A DNA stretch of 64,000 bases, from NCBI RefSeq assembly GCF_003367705.1, contig NZ_CP031425.1:930001-994000 (forward strand). The letters are read 5' to 3'. The stretch is from Microbacterium foliorum. GTDB taxonomy: Bacteria; Actinomycetota; Actinomycetes; Actinomycetales; Microbacteriaceae. This document shows positions 38,173 to 48,000 of this stretch, piece after piece (the stretch's first letter is position 1; each line of letters begins with the position of its first letter). Both the position numbers and the translations under genes were made by a program. Below the pieces are notes generated by a model. The model worked only from the letters and a program-made list of their open reading frames with translations. It searched no databases and had not been told where the DNA came from.

Positions 38173-39953
38173 GGACCACCGCCCTCGTCCAGGCGAAGGT
38201 GGAGCGCGGCTGGCGACGGTACTTCGACGACCCGACGCCGCTGATGAAGCAGGCGCCGACCGCGATCGCTGTGGGCGTCGCCGCGGTTCTCGTCGCGAGC
38301 CTGCCGGGATCCCTGGTGACCTACCTCGACGCGGTGATCGTCGGGGTGTCGCTCGTCGGCCTCATGACCGTGCTCGCCGCGGTGCTGAGCGCCCGCGGCG
38401 TCTACGACGGCTGGGTGGTGATGCTGGTCCCGATGATCGACCTGCTCGGCATCGGCGCACTGCGGGCCGGCACCGGCGGGGCCACGTCGATGCTGGGTTC
38501 GCTGGTGCTGCTCCCGGTGATCTGGATCGCCGCAGCGCCGGGCTTCCGCCAGGTCTTCATCGTCGCGGGTTTCACCTCGATCGCTCTGCTGATGCCGTAC
38601 CTGGTCGATCCGCCCGTCGACCCGATCGAGTGGCTCCGCGGCATCATCGGACCGTTCGTCTTCGCCACCGTCGGGGCCATCGTGAACGAGATGTCACGGC
38701 TGCAGCGGCTGCGCACCTCGCAGGCGGAGGCGCTCGTCACCGAACGCACCGCGGCCCTCGTCGCGAACCAGGCGATGCTCGAGAAGCTGAGCGCCAGCGA
38801 GCAGCAGTACCGAACCCTGTCGGAGTCCTTCACCAGCGTCTGGAACTCGATCACCGGGCAGGCCGTGATCGCCATCGACAGCGGCGGCATGGTCTCGGCC
38901 TGGAATCCCGGTGCCGTACGTCTGCTCGGTCTGTCCGAGCACGAGGCGCTCGCAGGGGTCCGTGTCGAGCGGTTCCTCCAGCCGACGGTGCTCCGGCAGT
39001 TCGCGCCCGCGGGGGCCGAGCGTGCCGCCGATCAGGTGCATCCGGGGCTGCGGGCGCTCTTCGACGAGGCGGATGCGGGGCTGACGGTCGACACCCGCGT
39101 CGACGTCTCGACCGCGGCGGGCTCGACCGTGCCCGCGCGGGTGACGCTGACCTCGCACCAGGACACCCACGGCTCGCAGCACGGGTACCTGCTCGTCATC
39201 ACCGATGAGACACGGGCCGTCGAGGTCGCGCGCATGAAGGATCAGTTCGTGGGCATGATCTCGCATGAGCTGCGGACGCCGCTGAGCGCGATCATCGGCT
39301 TCCTCGACCTTCTGCAGAACGATCCGGCGCAACCGCTGACGGCCGACCAGCAGGAGTTCGTCGACATCATCGAACGCAATGCGCAGCGACTGCTGAACCT
39401 CGTCGGCGATCTGCTCTTCACCGCTCAGGTGGATTCGGGACGCTTCCCGCTGGAGCGCCGGGAGACCGACGTCGTCGATCTCGTCCGCGAGGCGGTGGCG
39501 TCCTCCGGGCCGCACGCGCAGCGCGAGGGGATCGACATCACGGCGGAGGTGCCTGATGCGCCCGTGTGGATCTCGGTCGACGCGGGACGGATCGGCCAGG
39601 CGCTCGACAACCTGCTCTCCAACGCGATCAAGTTCACCGGCGACGGCGGGCGCGTGAGCGCGGCCGTGCGCGTGCTCGACGGCACGGTCGAGCTCGCCGT
39701 GCGCGACACCGGCGTCGGCATCCCCGAAGACGAGCAGGGCATGCTGTTCACCCGCTTCTTCCGGGCGTCGACCGCGACCCGCAATGCCGTGCCCGGTGTC
39801 GGCCTCGGACTCACGATCACGCGCGCCATCGTGCTCGCCCACGGCGGATCGATGGAGGTGGCGAGCAGCGAAGGCGTCGGCACGGAGTTCCGGATGCTGC
39901 TCCCCGCCACCCCGCGCACCGAGGTCGTCAAGGTGGTCGACTACCGGGAGTGA
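38169..39953 (+). CDS. Membrane histidine kinase with PAS domain
   Basis: 594 residues. Five or six hydrophobic helices at about residues 29-180 form a MASE-like membrane sensor without a large extracellular loop. A short coiled region (to about 215) precedes a PAS domain (about 215-330), then HisKA with H366 in MISHELRTPLS, and a HATPase_c domain with N-box DNLLSNAIKF, G1 DTGVGIPEDE and G2 GVGLGLTIT. It is the last gene of the operon and the likely phosphate source for both receivers. The signal is unknown; PAS may bind a cofactor or small ligand. Confidence 0.9.
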   Translation: MRTTALVQAKVERGWRRYFDDPTPLMKQAPTAIAVGVAAVLVASLPGSLVTYLDAVIVGVSLVGLMTVLAAVLSARGVYDGWVVMLVPMIDLLGIGALRAGTGGATSMLGSLVLLPVIWIAAAPGFRQVFIVAGFTSIALLMPYLVDPPVDPIEWLRGIIGPFVFATVGAIVNEMSRLQRLRTSQAEALVTERTAALVANQAMLEKLSASEQQYRTLSESFTSVWNSITGQAVIAIDSGGMVSAWNPGAVRLLGLSEHEALAGVRVERFLQPTVLRQFAPAGAERAADQVHPGLRALFDEADAGLTVDTRVDVSTAAGSTVPARVTLTSHQDTHGSQHGYLLVITDETRAVEVARMKDQFVGMISHELRTPLSAIIGFLDLLQNDPAQPLTADQQEFVDIIERNAQRLLNLVGDLLFTAQVDSGRFPLERRETDVVDLVREAVASSGPHAQREGIDITAEVPDAPVWISVDAGRIGQALDNLLSNAIKFTGDGGRVSAAVRVLDGTVELAVRDTGVGIPEDEQGMLFTRFFRASTATRNAVPGVGLGLTITRAIVLAHGGSMEVASSEGVGTEFRMLLPATPRTEVVKVVDYRE

Positions 39954-40021
39954 TCGTCGTCGTCGCCCGATCCTGATAGCCTGGTCGGCTCGCCAGGCGG
40001 GCGGAAGGACGGCCACGCACG

Positions 40022-41710
40022 GTGGGATACATAGATGTGACGGGGGTCTCGCTGACCCTCCCCGACGGCAGACCTCTGCTGGACGAGGTGACGTTCCGCG
40101 TCGGCTCGGGGTCGACGAGCGCGCTGATCGGTCCGAACGGCGCGGGCAAGACCACGCTGCTGCGCATCATCCGCGGTGACCTGGCACCGGATGAGGGCGT
40201 CGTCACGATCGACGGCGGTCTCGGCGTGATGGACCAGTTCGTCGGGCACGGTGAGCCCGGCCAGACCGTGCACGAACTGCTGGTGCGGGTCGCTCCGCGT
40301 CGGATCCGTCAGGCGGCCGAGGCTCTGGAGGCTGCCGAGAACGCGCTGATCGCGCGCGACGAGCACGACACGCAGATGGCGTACGCCACGGCGATCGCGG
40401 AGTACGCGGACGCCGGAGGATACGAGCACGAGACCGTCTGGGACCAGTGCACGGTCGCGGCCCTCGGGGTGTCGTTCGATCGTGCCCGCTACCGCGAGCT
40501 CACCACGCTGTCGGGCGGAGAGCAGAAGCGTCTCGCTCTGGAGGCGCTGCTGCGCGGTCCCGACGGCGTGCTGCTGCTCGACGAGCCGGACAACTACCTC
40601 GACGTGCCGACCAAGCGCTGGCTCGAGGAGCAGCTGCGCCAGACGCCCAAGACGGTGCTGCTGGTGTCGCACGATCGAGAACTGCTCGCGCGCGGCGTCG
40701 ATCGGCTGGTGACCCTCGAGCCGGGCGGCGCCGGGGCCACGGCGTGGGTGCACGGCGGCGGCTTCTCGACGTACCACCGTGCACGCGCAGACCGGATGGA
40801 CCGCCTCGACGAGCTGCGTCGTCGCTGGGACGAACAGCACGAGAAGCTGCGCACCCTGGTGGCCACGCTCAAGGTGAAGGCGTCGGCGAACGACGGCTTC
40901 GCGTCGAGGTATCAGGCGGCCCAGACGCGTCTTCGGCGGTTCGAGGATGCCGGCCCGCCGGAGGAGAGGCCGCCCGCGCAGGACTTCGACATGCGATTGC
41001 GCGGCGCGCGCACCGGCAGACGCGCGGTGGTCGCGCAGGGGCTCGAGCTCACCGACCTGATGCGGCCCTTCGACGCCGAGATCTGGTACGGCGACCGTGT
41101 CGCCGTGCTGGGGTCGAACGGATCGGGCAAGTCTCATTTCCTCCGCCTGCTCGCCCGTGGCGGCACCGACCCCGACCCCGCGCGAGGACATGTCACCTCG
41201 ACGGGGGAGCAGCTCGAGGCCGTCCGTCACACCGGCAGGGTCACGCTGGGGGCGCGGGTCGTTCCCGGGCTGTTCGCGCAGACGCACGCGCATCCGGAGT
41301 TCGTCGGCCGCACCCTGCTCGAGATCCTGCATCGCGGCGACGAACGGCGTGCGGGGATGCCGCGCGATGCCGCCAGCTCGGCGTTGGACCGCTACGGTCT
41401 CGTGCGTCAGGCGCAACAGGGATTCGAGTCCCTGTCCGGCGGGCAGCAGGCGCGGTTCCAGGTGCTGCTGCTCGAGCTCTCGGGCGCCAGTCTGCTGCTG
41501 CTCGACGAACCCACCGACAACCTCGACATCGAGTCGGCCGAGGCGCTCGAGGATGCGCTGACCCGGTTCGACGGCACCGTGCTGGCGGTCACACATGATC
41601 GCTGGTTCGCGCGGTCCTTCGATCGGTTCCTGGTGTTCGGCTCCGACGGGGAGGTGTACGAGGCCGACGCCCCCGTGTGGGACGAGGGGAGGGTCGTGCG
41701 CAGCCGCTGA
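40022..41710 (+). CDS. ABC-F family ATPase
   Basis: 562 residues with two nucleotide-binding domains and no membrane helices. First domain: GPNGAGKTTLLR, LSGGEQKR and LLLDEPDNYLD; second: GSNGSGKSHFLR, LSGGQQARFQ and LLLDEPTDNLDIE. A charged linker of about 70 residues between them, rich in Arg/Glu, is the P-site tRNA interaction motif of ABC-F proteins. These act on the ribosome in translation rescue or antibiotic protection, not transport. The subtype is not clear. GTG start, single gene, convergent with the oxidoreductase gene. Confidence 0.88.
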   Translation: MGYIDVTGVSLTLPDGRPLLDEVTFRVGSGSTSALIGPNGAGKTTLLRIIRGDLAPDEGVVTIDGGLGVMDQFVGHGEPGQTVHELLVRVAPRRIRQAAEALEAAENALIARDEHDTQMAYATAIAEYADAGGYEHETVWDQCTVAALGVSFDRARYRELTTLSGGEQKRLALEALLRGPDGVLLLDEPDNYLDVPTKRWLEEQLRQTPKTVLLVSHDRELLARGVDRLVTLEPGGAGATAWVHGGGFSTYHRARADRMDRLDELRRRWDEQHEKLRTLVATLKVKASANDGFASRYQAAQTRLRRFEDAGPPEERPPAQDFDMRLRGARTGRRAVVAQGLELTDLMRPFDAEIWYGDRVAVLGSNGSGKSHFLRLLARGGTDPDPARGHVTSTGEQLEAVRHTGRVTLGARVVPGLFAQTHAHPEFVGRTLLEILHRGDERRAGMPRDAASSALDRYGLVRQAQQGFESLSGGQQARFQVLLLELSGASLLLLDEPTDNLDIESAEALEDALTRFDGTVLAVTHDRWFARSFDRFLVFGSDGEVYEADAPVWDEGRVVRSR

Positions 41711-41763
41711 GCGCACTGGGGGCGCCCGCTCCACCGCAGTGGTGAGGATGCTCGAGGTGCGGT

Positions 41764-42843
41764 TCAGCGCAGGCGGAAGGGCTCGGCCGCCCGCGCCGAC
41801 GGATCCACGACCAGATCGGCCAGGACGCCGCCGATGGCGGGAGCGAACTTGAAGCCGTGTCCCGAGAACCCCGCCCCCACCACGATGCGCCCGCGGCGAT
41901 CGAGTACGAAGGCGCTGTCGTCGGTCGAGGTGTACGTGCAGCTGATCGGCACGGCGGATGCCGGGTCGAGGCCCGGCATCCACTCGCCGACGTAGTCGGC
42001 CAGCGACTCCGCGTGGGTCGTCATGTGCGGTCTGCCGTCGGGATCCACGACGTCGCCCACGCCGTGGAACCCCACCTTCACCCCCTCGCCGGGAGTCGGC
42101 ATCCCGTAGACGGTCCCGGGATACCGGCCGGCGTCGAGATAGTGATTGAGCGAGGGCCAGTCGGCGCGACCGACGGGGAAGAAATGCGCCGGAGTCTCCT
42201 CGGTCACCCGGAGCCGGGGGAGCGGGAGGTCGGGCAGCATCCGCCGCGTCCACGCGCCGGCCGTCACCACGACGGTCTCGGCGCGGATCGTGCCGGTGTC
42301 GAGCACGAGGTCGACACCGGCGTCCGTCTCCTGCACCCGGGACACCGGGGTGCCCCATCTCACCTCGCCCCCGCCCTGCGCGATCCGACGCTCGAGCTCG
42401 ACGAGCGTGGCGCTCGCCCGCGCGACACCGGCGTCCTGTGAGAACAGCACCGGGGCATCGAACCGCATGCCCGACCAGCGGGAGGCCGCATCCCGCGCAG
42501 ACAGGATGCGGGCGTGGATGCCGCGCTCGTCCAGCCGCTGCGCGATGCGGGCGATGTCCACCGCACCGTGCGTGACCAGCCCGTGCAGACGCAGCAGCGG
42601 CGCGCCGTCGACGTCGCCGAGGGCGTCCCAACCGGCCTTCGCGCGCACGAGCAGATCGAGATAGTGCTCCTCGTCGTACGCGTTGTTGAAGTTGCGGGTC
42701 GCGCCGTGGGACGCGCCCTGGTGATGCCCCCGCGTGAATCTCTCGAAGACGACGGGGGAGAGACCGCGGCGGGTGAGCTCCCAGGCCGTCGCGAGTCCCA
42801 TCACGCCGCCGCCGACGACCGCGACCTCCACCGCATCCGACAT
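41764..42843 (-). CDS. FAD-dependent amine oxidoreductase, monomeric sarcosine oxidase/N-methyl amino acid oxidase type
   Basis: 359 residues, close to the roughly 385 of monomeric sarcosine oxidase. The N-terminal VAVVGGGVMGLATAWELTRRG binds the FAD ADP moiety; GASHGATRNFNNAY is the conserved Gly/Ser-His-Gly stretch; Cys302 in SCTYTSTDD aligns by motif with the cysteine that holds FAD covalently in sarcosine oxidase, and GAGFSGHGFKFAP follows as in that enzyme. It probably oxidises an N-methyl amino acid to formaldehyde and the free amino acid. ATG start with GGGAGG upstream. Confidence 0.83.
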   Translation of the reverse strand: MSDAVEVAVVGGGVMGLATAWELTRRGLSPVVFERFTRGHHQGASHGATRNFNNAYDEEHYLDLLVRAKAGWDALGDVDGAPLLRLHGLVTHGAVDIARIAQRLDERGIHARILSARDAASRWSGMRFDAPVLFSQDAGVARASATLVELERRIAQGGGEVRWGTPVSRVQETDAGVDLVLDTGTIRAETVVVTAGAWTRRMLPDLPLPRLRVTEETPAHFFPVGRADWPSLNHYLDAGRYPGTVYGMPTPGEGVKVGFHGVGDVVDPDGRPHMTTHAESLADYVGEWMPGLDPASAVPISCTYTSTDDSAFVLDRRGRIVVGAGFSGHGFKFAPAIGGVLADLVVDPSARAAEPFRLR

Positions 42844-42901
42844 GGTGCCTCCCGTCCTCGCCTCCAGTCTTCCAGCCGTGGGCGGTGTCTCGCGCGCCCG
42901 G

Positions 42902-42907
42902 TAGGCT
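42902..42907 (+). promoter_or_regulatory. -10 box for a leaderless guaB3 transcript
   Basis: TAGGCT ends 6 nt before GTG 42914. The in-frame ATG at 42920 would then be internal. Confidence 0.45.
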
Positions 42908-42913
42908 TACGGG

Positions 42914-44035
42914 GTGACCATGGAGATCGAGCTGGGCCGAGGCAAGCGCGCGCGTCGCGCGTACACGTTCGACGACATCGCGGTGGTGCCCTCGCGGCGC
43001 ACCCGCAACCCGGAGGATGTGTCGACGGCCTGGACCATCGACGCGTTCGGCTTCGGCATCCCCGTGCTCGGTGCCCCGATGGACTCGGTCGTCAGCCCGC
43101 AGACCGCGATCATGCTCGGGCAGCTGGGCGGACTCGGCGTCCTCGACCTCGAGGGGCTGTGGACGCGGTACGACGACCCCGAGCCGCTGCTGGCGGAGAT
43201 CGCCGGCCTCGACGAGGGGCAGGCGACGGCGCGCATGCAGGAGCTGTATGCCGAGCCGATCAAGCCGACCCTGATCACGCAGCGCCTCGCCGAGGTCCGT
43301 GAGGCCGGCGTGACGGTCGCCGGCTCCCTCACTCCGCAGCGCACGCAGGAGTTCTACGACACCGTCGCGGCGGCCGGGGTCGACCTGTTCGTGATCCGCG
43401 GCACCACGGTGTCCGCCGAGCACGTGTCGAGCGTCGACGAGCCGCTCAACCTGAAGAAGTTCATCTACGACCTCGACGTTCCCGTGATCGTCGGCGGCGC
43501 GGCCACATACACCGCCGCCCTTCATCTGATGCGCACCGGCGCCGCCGGCGTGCTCGTCGGCTTCGGCGGGGGAGCGGCCTCGACCACGCGGGCGACCCTC
43601 GGCATCCACGCGCCGATGGCGACGGCCGTGTCCGACGTCGCCGCCGCCCGGCGCGACTACCTCGACGAATCGGGCGGACGCTACGTGCACGTCATCGCCG
43701 ACGGTGGCGTCGGCACCTCGGGCGACATCGTCAAGGCGCTCGCGATGGGCGCCGATGCCGTGATGCTCGGCGTCGCCCTCGCCCGGGCCACCGATGCCCC
43801 CGGCCGCGGGTTCCACTGGGGTCCCGAGGCCCACCACCCGAAGCTCCCGCGCGGGCGTCGCGTCGAGGTCGGCGGCATCGGCACGCTCGAGGAGATCCTC
43901 TACGGTCCCGCGCCCGTCGCCGACGGCACCGCGAACCTGATCGGCGCGCTGCGCAAGTCGATGGCCACCACCGGATACTCCGACCTCAAGGAGTTCCAGC
44001 GGGTCGAGGTCGTCCTCGCACCCTACGAGGCCTGA
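42914..44035 (+). CDS. GuaB3-family IMP dehydrogenase-related protein
   Basis: 373 residues, shorter than GuaB because the CBS pair is missing, which is typical of GuaB3. The TIM barrel starts with KRARRAYTFDDIAVVPSRRTRN and VLGAPMDSVVSPQTA. The IMPDH catalytic loop has no GSICTT motif: at the corresponding place the chain reads GFGGGAASTTRATLG, so the Cys nucleophile of classical IMPDH is absent. [25 protein letters not shown] is retained. Actinobacteria often carry this protein beside guaB; its activity is debated. The next gene starts 17 nt downstream. Confidence 0.9.
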   Translation: MTMEIELGRGKRARRAYTFDDIAVVPSRRTRNPEDVSTAWTIDAFGFGIPVLGAPMDSVVSPQTAIMLGQLGGLGVLDLEGLWTRYDDPEPLLAEIAGLDEGQATARMQELYAEPIKPTLITQRLAEVREAGVTVAGSLTPQRTQEFYDTVAAAGVDLFVIRGTTVSAEHVSSVDEPLNLKKFIYDLDVPVIVGGAATYTAALHLMRTGAAGVLVGFGGGAASTTRATLGIHAPMATAVSDVAAARRDYLDESGGRYVHVIADGGVGTSGDIVKALAMGADAVMLGVALARATDAPGRGFHWGPEAHHPKLPRGRRVEVGGIGTLEEILYGPAPVADGTANLIGALRKSMATTGYSDLKEFQRVEVVLAPYEA

Positions 44036-44052
44036 GGGTCCTGCACGACGCC

Positions 44053-44847
44053 GTGAGTGCTCCCGCTCTGTTCCCGCCGACCCTCCGCGAGGTCATGCTC
44101 CGCGGACGCTGGATCGGGATGCTGGTGCTGTGCCTGGTCGTCGCCGGCGTGTTCGCGTGGCTCGGTCAGTGGCAGCTCGAGCGCGCGATCGAGACCGATC
44201 CGCCCCCGGCGGGCGTGACCGAGGAGCTGCGTCCGCTGACCGACGTGGTCGAACCAGGCGTCTATCTTCCCGAACCCCTGGTCGGCCAGCAGGTCGAGAC
44301 GTCCGGAACCTGGATCGCCGACGACTTCCTCGTCGTGTCGAGCCGGTTCAACGACGGCGTCGAGGGGTACTGGGTGACGGGGCAGCTCCGGGTCGCGGAG
44401 CGCACGTCGATCGCGGTCGCGATCGGCTGGACCGCTGACCGCGAGGTCGCGGAATCGGCGATCGACGAGCTGGATTCCGGCCCGTCGTCGGCGACGATCA
44501 TCGGACGTCTCATCTCCGACGAGGGCACGACGCTGCCGCCCGCGGACGATCCGCAGCGCATGGACCGGATGTCACCCGCCGCTCTGCTCAGCCACTGGCA
44601 CGACACGGACCAGCTCGACGTGTACCGGCCCTACCTCGCCTCGGTGACGGCCACGGCGGGCCTCGCCGACATCGCCTCCCCGGCGCCCGAGGAGCTGTCG
44701 CCGGTGAACTGGCTCAACGTCTTCTACGCGGTGGAGTGGGCGATCTTCGCCGGCTTCGCGTTCTACCTCTGGTACCGGTTGGCGAAGGACGCCTGGGAGC
44801 GCGAGGTCGAGGAGTTCGACGACGCGGCCGCGGGCGAGACGACCTGA
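44053..44847 (+). CDS. SURF1 family protein
   Basis: 264 residues with the SURF1 plan: one helix near the N-terminus (MLVLCLVVAGVFAWLGQWQLER, residues about 21-42), a large extracytoplasmic domain with TGTW-like SGTWIADDF and GYWVTGQLR, and a second helix near residue 220-240 (LNVFYAVEWAIFAGFAFYLWYR). SURF1 assists assembly or haem insertion of cytochrome c oxidase. GTG start, 17 nt after guaB3 and probably cotranscribed. The acidic C-terminal tail is variable in the family. Confidence 0.9.
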   Translation: MSAPALFPPTLREVMLRGRWIGMLVLCLVVAGVFAWLGQWQLERAIETDPPPAGVTEELRPLTDVVEPGVYLPEPLVGQQVETSGTWIADDFLVVSSRFNDGVEGYWVTGQLRVAERTSIAVAIGWTADREVAESAIDELDSGPSSATIIGRLISDEGTTLPPADDPQRMDRMSPAALLSHWHDTDQLDVYRPYLASVTATAGLADIASPAPEELSPVNWLNVFYAVEWAIFAGFAFYLWYRLAKDAWEREVEEFDDAAAGETT

Positions 44848-44969
44848 CCGACCGCGCGTCTGCGCGACCTCGGTTGCGCATCCGAGCGGGGATGCGTCCG
44901 GTATTCCACCTTCGTCGGGGGTGTCTTCCGACGTTCGGTGAGGGCTTGGTTACCAATCGGGAAACTCCG

Positions 44970-44998
44970 TTGAGGTTGTCCGAGGGCCTCCGTAGGCT
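44970..44998 (+). promoter_or_regulatory. Candidate promoter of the secreted nuclease gene
   Basis: TTGAGG at 44970-44975 and TAGGCT at 44993-44998 are exactly 17 bp apart. Transcription would start near 45005, leaving a leader of about 78 nt with GAGGAGA before ATG 45083. Confidence 0.55.
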
Positions 44999-45082
44999 CG
45001 CTCACATGTGCGTCAGCTGAGTGCGCGCAGCCGCGGTTTCACGAGAGCCGCCGCCGGAAGATACCCCGAGGAGACAACACAG

Positions 45083-48000
45083 ATGATGTCCGCTCCCGAC
45101 GCCGTGAACCACGAGGTTCCCGGGTCTGATCGCAGAAGTCGGGGGCGTCTCGGCGTTCTCGCCGCCACCTGCGTCGCCGCCCTGGGCGCCAGCGCCCTGA
45201 TCGCCGCGCCCGCCTCCGCCGATGTCGCGGGCACAGGGGTGGTCATCAACGAGGCGTACCTCTCCGGCGGCAGCGCCGGTGCCGCGTTCACCAACAAGTT
45301 CGTCGAGCTCTACAACCCGACTGCCGCTCCCGTGACCCTCGACGGTCTCTCGCTGCAGTACCGGTCCGCGACCGGCACGGGTGCCTCCAACGGCGTCGCG
45401 CCGTTGACCGGCGTCATCCCGGCGGGCGGGCACTACCTCGTGCAGGCGGGCAGCAACGGCGCGAACGGCGCGGCTCTGCCGGCCGCCGACGCGGTGAGCA
45501 CGCTGAACCCGAGCGGCACCAACGGCACTCTGGCCCTCGTCGAGGGAACCGCCGCCGTCACCTTGACCCCGGGCTCGATCACGGGCGTCGACGGCGTCAT
45601 CGACGTGCTCGGCTACGGCACCTCGAACACCTTCGAGAAGACCGCGGCGACGCCCCCCACCGGCAACACCGACGTCAAGTCGCTGAACCGCACCGAGGGC
45701 AAGGACACCGACGACAACCGCGCGGACTTCGCGCTCTCGGCGACCATCACTCCGCAGAACTCCGGAGGCACGGATCCCGGCACCGACCCGGGAACCGACC
45801 CCGGCACCGACCCGGCCGCCGTGTCGATCGCCGAGGTGCAGGGCACGACCGATGTCTCGCCGCTGAACGGCCAGACCGTCACGGTGCAGGGCATCGTCAC
45901 GGCCGACCACCGCACCGGCGGGTACAAGGGCATCGTCATCCAGACCCAGGGGTCGGGCGGCGCCACCGATGCGACCCCCGGTGCCTCCGACGGTGTCTTC
46001 GTGTTCCTGAACGCCCTGGCCCCCACGCTCGAGATCGGCGATCTCGTGTCGGTCACCGGAGGGGTCAGCGAGTACTTCGGGCAGACGCAGATCAACCCGA
46101 CCGCGCTCTCCGGCATCTCGGTCGTGCAGGCCGCGGTGGGCGTTCCCGAGGTGACGCCGCTCCCCGACACCGTGGTGGGCGCCGACCGCGAGCAGTTCGA
46201 GAACATGCTCGTGGCTCCCGAGGGCACGTACCGCGTGGCCTCCAGCCACCAGCTCTACAACTTCGGGGCGCTGTGGCTCAACGCCGGTGCAGACCTGAAC
46301 GTCAAGAGCACCGAGCTCGCGCGTCCGGGCGACGAGGCGGCGGCGATCGCCGCCGCCAACCGCGCCAACCGCATCCTGCTCGACGACGGATGGTCGATCC
46401 AGGTCACCAACAACGGCCACCCCAATGACCAGCCGTACTTCACGAAGGACCTCGTGGTCCGCAACGGTGACACCGTCGACTTCAGCGACCGCGGCTACGT
46501 GCTGCAGTACGGCTTCGACGACTGGCGCCTGCAGCCGGTGGTGCCGATCGACAGCACCTCGCCCGCCGACCTGAAGGCCGGCTTCACCGCGACCAACCCG
46601 CGCAGCGACTCGGCTCCGTCGGTCGGCGGTGACGTGCAGGTGGCGTCGTTCAACGTCTTCAACTACTTCACGACGCTGAAGAGCACGAACTCGAACGCCA
46701 GAGGCGCGGCGAACGCGGCGCAGTTCGAGATCCAGAAGTCGAAGATCGTCGCCGCCATCAACGGCCTCGACGCCGAGATCGTGTCGCTGATGGAGATCGA
46801 GAACTCGATCAAGCTCGGAGGCTCTCTCGACGAGGCACTGGCCGACCTGGTCGACGGTCTCAACGACGCACTCGGCGACGACGTGTGGGACTACGTGCGC
46901 ACCCCCGCCGAGTTGAACGACGCGGCGACGACCGACTTCATCACGAGCGCCATCATCTACAAGAAGGGTGCGGTCGACACGGTCGGCGACAGCCTGACGG
47001 TCAGGGATGAGAGCGTCTGGGGCAACGCCCGCGAGCCGATCGCGCAGGCGTTCGACATCGACGGACGCATCGTCACCGTGGTGGCGAACCACTTCAAGTC
47101 GAAGTCGGCGCCCGAGGGCGGCGGTGCGGAGCCGGCCGATGGTCAGGGCTTCTTCAACGCCGATCGTGTGAAGCAGGCGAACTCGCTCAAGGCCTTCACC
47201 GACGAGATCGAGCAGACCACCGGCAGCGCCGACATCCTGCTCATCGGCGACTTCAACGCCTACGCCAAGGAAGACCCGATCGACGTCTTCACCTCGGCGG
47301 GGTGGAGCGATGTCGCGCGGGAGAAGGCACCGGACCAGCACACGTACTCGTTCGACGGCGAGCTCGGCTCGCTCGACCACGTGCTGGCATCGCCGTCGCT
47401 CTCGGCATCCATCACCGGTGCGGGAGTGTGGAGCATCAACTCCCCGGAGTGGAGCGATCGCGGCTACGCGTTCGGCGCCACCGAGGCGGGGACGCCGTTC
47501 CGCTCCAGCGACCACGATCCGATCATCGTGGGCGTCTCGTCCGCGGTGCCGCCCGTCAGCATCGACGTCGTGACGATCAACGACTTCCACGGTCGTATCG
47601 AGGCCGACGGTGCCGCCGCGGGTGCCGCGGTCGTCGCCGGAGCCGTCAAGCAGTTCCGCGAGGCGAACCCGAACACGATCTTCGCCGGTGCCGGCGACCT
47701 GATCGGCGCGTCGACGTTCACGTCCTTCATCAACGACGACAACCCGACCATCGACGCGCTCAACGCGGCCGGTCTCGATGTCAGCGCGGCGGGCAACCAC
47801 GAGTTCGACCAGGGCTGGGAGGACCTGCGCGACCGTGTGCAGGACCGCGCGGACTGGGAGTACATCTCGTCGAACGTCTTCCTGACCGAGACGGGCGAGC
47901 CCGCGCTCGCACCGGCCTGGGTCAAGGAGCTCGACGGCGTGCGCGTCGGCTTCGTCGGAGCCGTCACCGAGGATCTCGACTCGCTCGTGTCGCCCGAGGG

